Shown: positions 55,324 through 63,430, counted from the stretch's first letter. The stretch: DNA of 64,000 bases from Fimbriimonadales bacterium (GCA_035559795.1 DATMAR010000009.1:178600-242599), one strand, 5' to 3'. The notes: generated from the letters alone by a model not told the origin. A program made the numbers and translations.

Positions 55324-55352
55324 ATAATACCACAAATTGAATCTTTTGTCAA
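55324..55352 (-). promoter_or_regulatory. Sigma-70 promoter driving the tracrRNA
   Basis: On the minus strand, TTGACA (55352-55347), a 17-base spacer and TATTAT (55329-55324) form a near-consensus promoter. Transcription would start near 55317, at the anti-repeat. It overlaps the cas9 5' leader, so the two promoters may interfere. Confidence 0.9.
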
Positions 55353-55365
55353 GGGGGTTTTCCCA

Positions 55366-58300
55366 ATGAAAGAAAAAGTACTCGGAATTGACGTCGGGTC
55401 GAACTCCATAGGCTGGGCACTCATCGCAACCGATTACCAAAGCCAGGATTACCAACTCCTGCAGGGGGGCATTTGCGCCTTCCTCTCCGCAGAAGAACGG
55501 GGGGAAGCCAAAAATAAGGATAGGCGTGACAAGCGTCTCGCCCGAAGGCAAACTTACCGCAGGGTCACCCGCAGGGAAATCCTGTGCCGGACCCTCGTCC
55601 ACGCAGGGCTTTTGCCGGTAAACGAACGGGAACGACGAGAACTCCTCAAAGACGGAGAGGATCGCAACTCCTATGCTCTCCGCACCCGTGCCCTAAACGA
55701 GAAACTCAACCCCTACGAAATCGGACGAATCCTCATGCATCTTGTCCGACGACGAGGGTTCTTGAGCAGTAGAAAGCAAAACCTCGGAGAACTCGCTCGC
55801 GACCCGGAAATCCAAAAAATCATAGAGCGGTTAGAGGAAGAAGAGGCCGAGCTTTCCCTCACCACGCCCCAAAAACGCAAGCGAGAAAAACAACAAGCCA
55901 CCCAGACCGATGCCCAAAGTCGGGAAGAAGAAGACGAAAGCACAACCCTCCGCAAAGGGAAAGAGCTCCAAAAAGAAATGGAAGAGGCAGGCGCCCGTAC
56001 GCTCGGGGAGTATTTCTATCAACTCCTCCAACAAGGAAAACCCATACGACGGCGAACCACTCTCCGAAGCATGTACGAGGACGAATTTGACGCCATCTGG
56101 CAAAAACAACAAGAGTACTACCCCAACCTCCTCACCCAGGAACTCAAAGAACGAGTGCGGTACATCCTCTTCTTCCAGCGCCCCCTTAAGCTGGACCCTG
56201 ATAGGCTCGGCCAATGCTCCTACGAACCAGAAGAACACCGCGCCTATCTTGCCCTGCCAACGATCCAAAGATGGAGGATCTGGCAAGACCTCAATAACCT
56301 AACCCACCGCCAAAAAGACCTCCACGACGAAACACCCCTCACTTATGAACAAAAAAGCCTCCTCTTTGAAGCTCTGGAACACAACCAGAAACTCACCTGG
56401 GCGCAAGTCCGCAAACTCCTGAGTATTCCAAGAGACCGCATCTTCAATCTGGAAGAAGAAAAAGGAAAAAAGGGAAAGGAACTCACAGGGAACATCACCT
56501 CCATCGCCCTTCGGAAAGCCCTCGGCGAAAAGTGGGATAACCTACCGCCAGAAAAGCAAGATGAACTGGTGCAATTACTCGTCACCGAACAAAGACGAAG
56601 GGTCCTTTATGAAACTCTTCAGACCCCTGAATGGGGCTTTACCAAAGAAGAAGCCATCAAAGCCATCTCTACCCCCCTGAAATCGGGAACTGCCTCCGTC
56701 TCCCTCACCGTCGCCCGTAAAACCCTTCCCCACTTGAAGGCGAAAGAATACTGCCCAAGAACCGTACAGCCAGACGGTTCTGAAAAGGGATGTGACCGCG
56801 AAGGACACCTCTGGCACCACGCCCTGGAACTCGCAGGATACACCTTCAGGGAAGAATCCCCCACTACTGGAGTCGACAAACTCCCCCTCCCACCCGAGGT
56901 CCGAAACCCCGTCGTCCAGAAGGCGCTCTTCCAACTCAGAAAAGTCGTCAATGCCATCGTCAAGGAATACGGGAAACCCAATCGCATTCGCATAGAATTC
57001 GCCCGAGACCTCCAGACCAGCCAGGCAAAACGAGAACGCATCATCAGGGAACAACAAGAAAACGAAAGGAAAAACAGGGAAGCCAGGGAGAAACTGATAA
57101 AGGAATTCGGGATATCCCGCCCCTCCCGTGACGACGTTATCAAACTCCGCCTCTGGGAAGAATACCCTTACTGCCCTTATACTGGTACGTTCATCTCACA
57201 GGATATGCTCTTCAGCGAACAAGTGGACGTGGAGCACATCCTCCCCTTCAGCCGAACCCTGGACAACTCCTATATGAACAAAACCCTCTGCCTCGCAGAG
57301 GAAAACCGAAACGTGAAACACAACAAAACCCCTTACGAGGCATACGGAAGCGATGAGGAACGCTGGAAGAGAATCCTTAAGAACATTGAGAACCTTCCAA
57401 AGCCAAAACAACAACGCTTCAAAATGACCGAACTCCCCGAGGAGTTCTACCACCGCCAACTCAACGACACCCGCTACATCGCCAAAGCCTCAAGAGAATA
57501 TCTCAAACAACTCGGGGTCCCCGTGGAGCCCACTAAAGGAAGCGTCACCGCCATCCTCAGGGACGCCTGGGGGCTCAATGCCCTTCTAAGGGATGTGGTG
57601 AAAGAAGACCTTGGGGAAATCCCCTCCCAAGAAGGGGAAACCGAAACCCTCAATACAGAAGAGGAAACCGAAGGCGAAACCCTAACTCCAGACACCCCGA
57701 CCAAACTCCGGGATGACCACCGACACCACTTCGTGGACGCCTTCGTCGTGGCCCTCACCTCCCCTGCCCTTATCAAACGAATCTCCGACCATGCCCGCAC
57801 GTCCGACATCCCGGGAAAAAGGGCACCCTACAAAGGTGCCGCCTCTATACCCCAGAAACTGCGGGAGGAGCTTCGCCAGACACTCAAAAAGATCGTAGTC
57901 GCCCACGCCCCAAGACGCAAAATTGAGGGCGCCTTCCACGACGAAACGGCCTACGGAATGAGGGACCAAACAGGAAAAAGAACCCACGCCTACCAGGACA
58001 CAAAAGAAGGGCAAGACGTAAAATACGTCGTCCGAAAACCTGTGGACGGGCTCACTCCGCCCGAAATCGCCCGAATCATAGATGGCGGAATCCGCGAACG
58101 CATCATCCAACGAATCCTGCAACTCGTTCCAGAAGGCGAAAAAGAAAGCGTCCGGTCTGCCATAGAAAAGTATCAAAAAGAAGGGAGACCTAAAATTCCC
58201 CAGAACACTAAAAAAGCGATAGAAGAAGCCATCAAAAAACTCAAACCCCCAACTCCCCACGACCCAGAAACCGCCAACCTCGGCGTCATAGACCACACCG

Positions 58301-58830
58301 GAAAATACATCCGGCGTGTCCGCGTGGAAGCCCGAATCCAGGAGCCCAAAACCCTGCCCGTCAAGGATGCGCAAGGAAGAGTGTACAAGGTCTACTTCAT
58401 CACAGGGCAATACCACCACGTGGAAATCTTTGAATGCACCGAAGACCACGAAGACCCCATATCCAAAGAGAAATGGGAAAAAGGCGACCGAAGGGGATAC
58501 TTCGTATCCCAACTGGAAGCCGCCGAACGCGCCCGAAGACTCAAAGAACCCCTCGTGAAAAGAACACCCCCGAAGGATTGGGGACCCCACTGGAAATTCG
58601 TGATGAGCCTCCACAAAAACGATATGGTGGAACTCAACAAACCAAACAGAAAAGGCATCTTCCGGGTGCAACAATTTGACGTGGGGAACGAAAACATAAT
58701 GCTTCGCCTCCACACGTCCGCCAACACCAAAGACAATCGCACCCGGGAGTTCCTGCGAATCTCCCAGAGCCACTTCGCCCGAAAAATCTCCGTAGACCCC
58801 ATAGGGAGGATCCATCCCGCCGGTGATTAG
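55366..58830 (+). CDS. cas9: CRISPR-associated endonuclease Cas9, type II-C
   Basis: 1154 residues, between compact (about 1050) and large Cas9s. RuvC-I has D9 in VLGIDVGSNSIGWAL. The Arg-rich bridge helix is DRRDKRLARRQTYRRVTRRE (about 55-75). RuvC-II has E544 in RIRIEFARDL. HNH has E623-H624 in VDVEHILPFSRTLDNSYMNK. RuvC-III has H788 and D791 in HHFVDAFVVAL. Two insertions are unusual: a highly charged segment (about 155-215) and an acidic, Thr-rich one before RuvC-III (about 745-780). The PAM-interacting part is about 850-1154. No csn2 or cas4 is present, so II-C. It is the first gene of cas9-cas1-cas2. Confidence 0.96.
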   Translation: MKEKVLGIDVGSNSIGWALIATDYQSQDYQLLQGGICAFLSAEERGEAKNKDRRDKRLARRQTYRRVTRREILCRTLVHAGLLPVNERERRELLKDGEDRNSYALRTRALNEKLNPYEIGRILMHLVRRRGFLSSRKQNLGELARDPEIQKIIERLEEEEAELSLTTPQKRKREKQQATQTDAQSREEEDESTTLRKGKELQKEMEEAGARTLGEYFYQLLQQGKPIRRRTTLRSMYEDEFDAIWQKQQEYYPNLLTQELKERVRYILFFQRPLKLDPDRLGQCSYEPEEHRAYLALPTIQRWRIWQDLNNLTHRQKDLHDETPLTYEQKSLLFEALEHNQKLTWAQVRKLLSIPRDRIFNLEEEKGKKGKELTGNITSIALRKALGEKWDNLPPEKQDELVQLLVTEQRRRVLYETLQTPEWGFTKEEAIKAISTPLKSGTASVSLTVARKTLPHLKAKEYCPRTVQPDGSEKGCDREGHLWHHALELAGYTFREESPTTGVDKLPLPPEVRNPVVQKALFQLRKVVNAIVKEYGKPNRIRIEFARDLQTSQAKRERIIREQQENERKNREAREKLIKEFGISRPSRDDVIKLRLWEEYPYCPYTGTFISQDMLFSEQVDVEHILPFSRTLDNSYMNKTLCLAEENRNVKHNKTPYEAYGSDEERWKRILKNIENLPKPKQQRFKMTELPEEFYHRQLNDTRYIAKASREYLKQLGVPVEPTKGSVTAILRDAWGLNALLRDVVKEDLGEIPSQEGETETLNTEEETEGETLTPDTPTKLRDDHRHHFVDAFVVALTSPALIKRISDHARTSDIPGKRAPYKGAASIPQKLREELRQTLKKIVVAHAPRRKIEGAFHDETAYGMRDQTGKRTHAYQDTKEGQDVKYVVRKPVDGLTPPEIARIIDGGIRERIIQRILQLVPEGEKESVRSAIEKYQKEGRPKIPQNTKKAIEEAIKKLKPPTPHDPETANLGVIDHTGKYIRRVRVEARIQEPKTLPVKDAQGRVYKVYFITGQYHHVEIFECTEDHEDPISKEKWEKGDRRGYFVSQLEAAERARRLKEPLVKRTPPKDWGPHWKFVMSLHKNDMVELNKPNRKGIFRVQQFDVGNENIMLRLHTSANTKDNRTREFLRISQSHFARKISVDPIGRIHPAGD

Positions 58831-59707
58831 CCGAATCGTGGAAGTCTCCATCCCGGGATTCCTTTCCCTCAAGGACCGCCAACTCGTGGTGGAAAAAGAC
58901 GGAGAGGTGAAAGGCACCATCCCCATTGAAGACCTCGGCGTCCTCATCCTGGACCACCCAGCCCTGGTGTACACTCACCAACTCTTCCAGCACCTCGCAG
59001 AACACAACGTCGCTGTGGTCCTCTGCGACGCCAAACATATGCCCACCTCCCTCCTCCTCAACTACGTGACCCATCACGAGCACACCAAAGTCCTCCGAAG
59101 TCAGATCTCCTGCTCGCCCCACAAAAAGACCTCCCTGTGGAGGCAAATCGTCCAGGCAAAAATAGAGCGCCAGAGCAGGGTACTCCAGAAGGAGAAAAAA
59201 CGCTCTCCCAAATTAGAGGGACTGGCTCAAAAGGTTACCCAGAGCCAAACCGACCTCATAGAAGCCCGCGCCGCTCATATCTATTTCCACCTCCTCTTCG
59301 GAAAGGACTTTGACCGTGACCCCAAAGCGCCCGGAATCAACAGCCTCCTCAATTATGGCTACGCCATTATCCGCGCCGCCATCGCCCGCGCTATCGTCGG
59401 AACGGGAATGCACCCCGCTCTCGGCATCCATCACCGAAACCCCTACAATCCTTTCTGCCTGGCGGATGACCTTATGGAGCCCCTGCGTCCCCTCGTGGAC
59501 CAAACCGTGTATCGCCTCGCCAAATCCCTCCCGGAAATCAATGACCTGACGCCCGCCCTCAAGCGGGAAATTCTCAGCATCACCACGAGCGACCTGCTCT
59601 TGAAAAAGAGAAAACTGCCCTTTATGACCGCTATCCCCCTTTACGTGGCAGGCGTCAAGCAATACCTGTGCGAAAACGCCAGGAAAGTGGAGATACCCCT
59701 ATGGTGA
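58823..59707 (+). CDS. cas1: CRISPR-associated endonuclease/integrase Cas1 (type II)
   Basis: 294 residues from GTG 58823, overlapping cas9 by eight bases. Integrates new spacers with Cas2. The three acidic/His site residues are visible: E147 in LIEARAAHIYF, His in LGIHHRNPYNPF (203-204) and D216 in LADDLMEPLRP. The N-terminal strand-rich domain begins RIVEVSIPGFLSLKDRQLVV, typical of type II Cas1. Confidence 0.96.
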   Translation: MISRIVEVSIPGFLSLKDRQLVVEKDGEVKGTIPIEDLGVLILDHPALVYTHQLFQHLAEHNVAVVLCDAKHMPTSLLLNYVTHHEHTKVLRSQISCSPHKKTSLWRQIVQAKIERQSRVLQKEKKRSPKLEGLAQKVTQSQTDLIEARAAHIYFHLLFGKDFDRDPKAPGINSLLNYGYAIIRAAIARAIVGTGMHPALGIHHRNPYNPFCLADDLMEPLRPLVDQTVYRLAKSLPEINDLTPALKREILSITTSDLLLKKRKLPFMTAIPLYVAGVKQYLCENARKVEIPLW

Positions 59708-59727
59708 TTTTTGGAGGTCTTCGGTCT

Positions 59728-60060
59728 ATGTGGCTTCTCGTGATGTTTGACCTGCCTGTAATGGATAGGGAGCAACAGCGAAACGCGAACCGCTTCCGGG
59801 CAAAGCTTATGGATGATGGCTACCGCCGCCTCCAGTACAGCGTTTATGCTCGCCCGTGCCCCTCTATGGAGAACACGAAGATGCACGCCGAACGCCTGAA
59901 GGAATGGATTCCCCCGGAGGGCGAGGTGAGAACCCTCATCGTCACGGATAAGCAGTTCGCCCGGATGCAGGTGTTCTACGGGGGCAAAAGGAAGCCCACC
60001 GAGAAACCCCCTCCCCAACTCCTGCTTTTCACGGAGGAGGAGCCACCCGAGGAAGGGTGA
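59728..60060 (+). CDS. cas2: CRISPR-associated protein Cas2
   Basis: 110 residues from ATG 59728, ten bases after GGAGG; a longer frame to 59668 and the ATG at 59701 lack this site. Ferredoxin-like MWLLVMFDLPVMDREQQRNA start with the conserved Asp in MFDLP, then YRRLQYSVYARPC. It dimerises and joins Cas1 in spacer capture. It is the last plus-strand gene before the array. Confidence 0.94.
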   Translation: MWLLVMFDLPVMDREQQRNANRFRAKLMDDGYRRLQYSVYARPCPSMENTKMHAERLKEWIPPEGEVRTLIVTDKQFARMQVFYGGKRKPTEKPPPQLLLFTEEEPPEEG

Positions 60061-60075
60061 AAGGAGAATATTTCC

Positions 60076-60127
60076 GCTTTACCCCCCCTTGCCTCCCGAT
60101 TTTTGAAGAAAATCAGGGGGGTAAAGC
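60076..60127. repeat. Long inverted repeat between cas2 and the array
   Basis: GCTTTACCCCCC (60076-60087) pairs with GGGGGGTAAAGC (60116-60127); inside, GATTTT and AAAATC also pair. This sits between cas2 and the crRNA terminator and would be part of any leader. Confidence 0.8.
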
Positions 60128-60139
60128 CAAAATATCGGT

Positions 60140-60180
60140 GCTTAAAATAAATACAAAGCGCGCTTTTCAGCGCGCTTTGT
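60140..60180 (-). terminator. Terminator hairpin for minus-strand crRNA transcripts
   Basis: ACAAAGCGCGC (60153-60163) pairs with GCGCGCTTTGT (60170-60180), abutting the first repeat. On the minus strand it is followed by ATTTATTTTAAG. It is well placed to stop transcripts running through the array towards cas2. Confidence 0.75.
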
Positions 60181-60181
60181 A

Positions 60182-60217
60182 ATTATACCCGATGGCAGTC
60201 TGACCGCAATCCCCAAC
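60182..60217 (-). promoter_or_regulatory. Repeat-embedded -10 boxes (all 16 repeats)
   Basis: Each repeat ends, in crRNA sense, with the perfect -10 hexamer TATAAT; TTGCGG 16 bases upstream within the same repeat is a weak -35. This copy is given as an example. In Neisseria and Campylobacter II-C systems similar boxes start one crRNA per repeat inside the adjacent spacer; here the same is inferred. Confidence 0.6.
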
Positions 60218-61211
60218 GGGATGGGTGCCGTCCGAAACTGGTATCGCAATTATACCCGATGGCAGTCTGACCGCAATCCCCAACCGAATTCTTCCACTCC
60301 CTCATTGAGTTCGTAATTATACCCGATGGCAGTCTGACCGCAATCCCCAACTGCAATAGGATGCTGTCGCTTTCGGATTGGAATTATACCCGATGGCAGT
60401 CTGACCGCAATCCCCAACCACGGATGGACTGCTCAGCAAGCAGTCAAAATTATACCCGATGGCAGTCTGACCGCAATCCCCAACGGCCGCAGCCGAAAGG
60501 CATGAGGCTGAGTAATTATACCCGATGGCAGTCTGACCGCAATCCCCAACCACGATGCTCAACGACGTCTACGTTTACACAATTATACCCGATGGCAGTC
60601 TGACCGCAATCCCCAACTTGAAAACACAGTGCCGTCCATGTCGAATAATTATACCCGATGGCAGTCTGACCGCAATCCCCAACCTTGAGTTGTGGGTGTG
60701 CCATAAACAACCGAATTATACCCGATGGCAGTCTGACCGCAATCCCCAACCATGAGCGTCGCCGGTCGCCCTCTCTGGCGAATTATACCCGATGGCAGTC
60801 TGACCGCAATCCCCAACCGGAATTGTCTCTTATCTTTTCCCCACTGAATTATACCCGATGGCAGTCTGACCGCAATCCCCAACCTTCCGCTGGCGTTGGC
60901 TCGTAGCCAGCGAATTATACCCGATGGCAGTCTGACCGCAATCCCCAACAAGCGAGGACGAATGCCACTGCCGTCTGTCGATTATACCCGATGGCAGTCT
61001 GACCGCAATCCCCAACTATGTCGTCAACTTCCGCATAGCGCATAAGATTATACCCGATGGCAGTCTGACCGCAATCCCCAACCCAGAGATGGAGCAGTGA
61101 GAAGTTCGCATTATACCCGATGGCAGTCTGACCGCAATCCCCAACGAGAGACAAGGGTGGTTCTACGAAGAAGAGATTATACCCTATGGCAGTCTGACCC
61201 CAATCCCCAAC
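60182..61211 (-). CRISPR. CRISPR array, 16 repeats of 36 bp and 15 spacers
   Basis: Repeats start at 60182, 60249, 60316, 60383, 60449, 60515, 60582, 60648, 60715, 60782, 60848, 60914, 60981, 61047, 61110 and 61176. In crRNA sense (minus strand) each starts GTTGGGGATTGCGGTCAG and ends GGGTATAAT. Spacers are 30-31 bp except one of 27 (61083-61109). The first 12 repeats (plus order) have an extra A before ATTATA, so a 37-bp unit; the last four do not. The last repeat (61176-61211) has two changes, marking the old end; the new end is beside cas2. Spacers match nothing in the window that I can see. Confidence 0.98.
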
Positions 61212-61243
61212 AAATTCCAGACGATTGTTTTTCAGCGTTAATC

Positions 61244-61795
61244 TTATTCGACCAATTTATGAATATTTGACTTTATTTTCTGCAAGAACTGCAAAAATGA
61301 ATCGGTTTCATTTTTAATGTATTTTTCAATTTCGTCGTATAGCTTGTTTTCATAATAATTTTTTATTACCTTCCCGTCTTGTGCTTTATCGGTAAAATTA
61401 GTTAATTTTGCTCCAACGAAATTTCCATTATTCAAAAGAACAACAATCGGTTTTAGATCGAGATAAGGTCGCTTATAATGTAAGTCTTTACTACTTAAGC
61501 ATTTACCTAAGTATTTATTAAATTTTGATATAAGAAACTCCCATTCAAAATCTAGATTATATCCAACCGGCACAAAATCCCAGACATTCAAGCCATCTGC
61601 AAAAAACTTGTTGAAAAATTCGGTTACTATCTGCTTTTCAGACGATTCCCACTCTTTTAATATCACTAAATTTTCTCTAGGTTTGCCAGTCCTTAAATCA
61701 ACTCTTTGGAACTGTATTGTAATAATTTTATCAGTCACTGGATTAGGTTTGTCTCCTGGTGAATAGGTTTCGATATCAAAGTAATATTCCGCCAT
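61244..61795 (-). CDS. DEDD/DnaQ-like 3'-5' exonuclease next to the CRISPR array
   Basis: 183 residues from ATG 61795, preceded by AGAGGT; a longer frame to 61885 starts right at the solitary repeat and frames beyond it read through the repeat and are artefacts. Exo I motif YYFDIETYSPG has D7 and E9, Exo II GYNLDFEWEFL has D82, and a possible Exo III is Y159/D165 in EKYIKNETDSF. Closest group is the RNase H-like/PolB-exo2 type. It is markedly AT-rich, unlike cas9, suggesting separate origin. Lying between two CRISPR repeats and read in crRNA direction, it could trim prespacers or act on RNA; that is inference. Confidence 0.7.
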   Translation of the reverse strand: MAEYYFDIETYSPGDKPNPVTDKIITIQFQRVDLRTGKPRENLVILKEWESSEKQIVTEFFNKFFADGLNVWDFVPVGYNLDFEWEFLISKFNKYLGKCLSSKDLHYKRPYLDLKPIVVLLNNGNFVGAKLTNFTDKAQDGKVIKNYYENKLYDEIEKYIKNETDSFLQFLQKIKSNIHKLVE

Positions 61796-61885
61796 TTTAT
61801 TACCTCTATTTTTTTTATACCCTGCCCACTCGTAAACGAGAAATCTTTGTGGGTCTTTGTCTATATCGAGTTCATCAATAGGCAT

Positions 61886-61921
61886 ATTATACCCTATGGC
61901 AGTCTGACCGCAATCCCCAAA
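61886..61921 (-). repeat. Solitary CRISPR repeat outside the array
   Basis: Same 36-bp unit in the same orientation, with two changes: T instead of G at position 10 (CCCTATGG) and A for the last C. It shares the position 10 change with the terminal array repeat 61176. It still ends TATAAT in crRNA sense, 90 bases before the exonuclease start, so it can serve as that gene's promoter. Confidence 0.92.
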
Positions 61922-61950
61922 ATCTAAGCACGATTTTTCCACTCCAAGGT

Positions 61951-62685
61951 CTAAAGCCCCCCCTTAGACTCCGGCTTTAAAAAAACGTCTTCAGCAGTTA
62001 TGATTCCAAGTAGTTTCTCGCTTGGCTTTCCTGAGTGAGTCACTAATAATACAAACAAAGGCGCAGACGAAACTCTATACCTTTCAAGGAAGCGATCTCT
62101 AATCGCTTCCAGTTCTAAACCGCGGGGGATGAACTGGTAGATCCCCTCCTCCTCCTTCACATACCCGACTTCCGACACTTTTGCATCCAAATCCACGAGA
62201 TGTTCATCCGTCTTCTCGCTCAACCAATTGATGATTGAAGATTCAGTAACTAAACCAATCACCCTTTCAGATTGATCCACTATGGGAATTTGAGAATAAT
62301 CGTGCTCTCCCATCACCTTTATGATTTCTCTGATGGGATGACTCAATTTCCTTTTCTCCACGTTACGGGTCATAATGTCCTCCGCTGTGTATCTCTTGGC
62401 AAAAACCTCTATTATCTCCCTCAATTGCGACATACATCCCTCTGTAGGAACTACCTCTAAATCTTGATTAGAATGGACAATCAAGTTACGGATATTTATG
62501 ATCCGATCAAGCTTCTTTTTATATTTCTTTACAAGCCGATCTCCCGAGCCTTCTAACTCTTTCACCAAAGACTTCAGGCCTTTATTACTTTTTTCTATTT
62601 CAAGCATTTCACCTCTCTCTTCAAGAAGGGACTCCAATTTTCCAAAGTCCCTGATAAACTCTCCCGAAAGATCTCGACCCTCCAT
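61951..62685 (-). CDS. HEPN-like plus tandem CBS domain protein
   Basis: 244 residues from ATG 62685 (a GTG at 62697 is possible). Residues 1-85 are all helical and contain RNLIVH (R66 to H71), the Rx4H motif of HEPN ribonucleases, preceded by a basic KKYKKKLDRIINI helix. Residues about 95-235 form two CBS domains (AEDIMTRNVEKRKLSHPIREI, IPIVDQSERVIGLVTESSI, LLGIITAEDVFL), which bind adenine nucleotides. The combination parallels CARF-HEPN CRISPR effectors, with CBS as sensor. It lies between two repeat relics, upstream of the exonuclease on the same strand. A toxin-like RNase controlled by nucleotide binding is plausible but unproven; it may be a non-catalytic HEPN. Confidence 0.75.
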   Translation of the reverse strand: MEGRDLSGEFIRDFGKLESLLEERGEMLEIEKSNKGLKSLVKELEGSGDRLVKKYKKKLDRIINIRNLIVHSNQDLEVVPTEGCMSQLREIIEVFAKRYTAEDIMTRNVEKRKLSHPIREIIKVMGEHDYSQIPIVDQSERVIGLVTESSIINWLSEKTDEHLVDLDAKVSEVGYVKEEEGIYQFIPRGLELEAIRDRFLERYRVSSAPLFVLLVTHSGKPSEKLLGIITAEDVFLKPESKGGL

Positions 62686-62770
62686 CTTATCTCGCACCTA
62701 TCTTCGCATCATCCCTGCGTATGGTACCGACGGGATTCCCCCTATTGCAATCTGTGCTTATAGGGAAGCA

Positions 62771-62804
62771 GTCTACCCATGCCAGTATGACTGCAATCCC
62801 CAAC
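62771..62804 (-). repeat. Decayed CRISPR repeat
   Basis: Reads CTACCC-ATGCCAGTATGACTGCAATCCCCAAC in plus sense pieces, matching the array repeat at roughly four of five positions including the last 12 exactly. The TATAAT end is lost, though TATAAG lies 15-20 bases further on the minus strand. It is upstream of the HEPN-CBS gene. Confidence 0.75.
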
Positions 62805-62911
62805 ATCCCAGCTCCCAATACCCAGCATCAGCAGCGGTTCGTGGCACCGTCCGCTGCATGCCGTTTTTAGCTATCTTCGAGCGGCAGGTTAGATACGCTC
62901 GTCGTTTCTAC

Positions 62912-62989
62912 TGGCAGGGGCAGCAGGATTCGAACCCGCGACCTGCGGTTTTGGAGACCGCCGCTCTAACCAGACTGAGCTATGCCCCT
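62912..62989 (-). tRNA. trnW: tRNA-Trp (anticodon CCA)
   Basis: Acceptor AGGGGCA pairs with TGCCCCT, followed by discriminator G and an encoded CCA (62914-62912). D arm AGCTCAG, anticodon loop CTCCAAA and T arm GGTTCGAATCC are standard. The decayed repeat and gene-free DNA are on either side. Confidence 0.97.
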
Positions 62990-63430
62990 GCGGCCCTCGT
63001 CGAGGTTACCCGATACATCTATCTCGCGATGAGAGGCAGGACATGTGCCGAATCGCTCTCGCAAAGCTATCGAACAAATTTTTCGTACACAGAAAATCCC
63101 TGTCTATACGCCACAACGAGCTACTTTTTTATAGCACGAGTGAACCACTCGATCGCAATAGTAAAATATTCACCCTTCGATGTCTTAATATCTGCCCCTT
63201 GATCTGAAGGACAAACCACGCCTGAAACAGCGCGCACGGGAGAACGAATCTCTTGGAATCGAACCAAAATTGAAATCGAACTGAAAAATACACGAAGGAA
63301 TTGAACGAAAAATACACGAAGGATCGAATTGAAAAATACGCGAACCGAAACCTTTTTGCATCCACTTATACCGTTGCCTTGTTTATATTGGAATCGAACA
63401 CAAAAATACACGAAACGAAACTTTTTCGGG

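Noticed and set aside
57682..58974. 430-codon frame antisense to cas9 and cas1
   Set aside because: Arises from the strand-biased codon use of cas9; its composition (Phe, Val, Gly rich) is that of a shadow and the cas9 frame is certain.
60317..61154. Several frames of 60-100 codons through the CRISPR array on both strands
   Set aside because: They repeat the translated repeat (NYTRWQSDRNPQ or GDCGQTAIGYN) and have no independent start or ribosome site.
61796..61942. N-terminal extension of the exonuclease
   Set aside because: The part upstream of 61886 is translated CRISPR repeat; ATG 61795 has a ribosome site. The stretch 61796-61885 remains a weak alternative.
61922..61950. Sequence next to the solitary repeat as a functional spacer
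   Set aside because: I looked for a match to promoters in the window (cas9, tracrRNA, HEPN-CBS) and saw none; a genome-wide search was not possible.
62498..63202. 234-codon plus-strand frame
   Set aside because: Runs through the tRNA-Trp and across the HEPN-CBS gene; low-complexity and no ribosome site.
63121..63411. 96-codon minus frame at the right end
   Set aside because: Phe/Arg-rich product of AT-rich direct repeats with no ribosome site.
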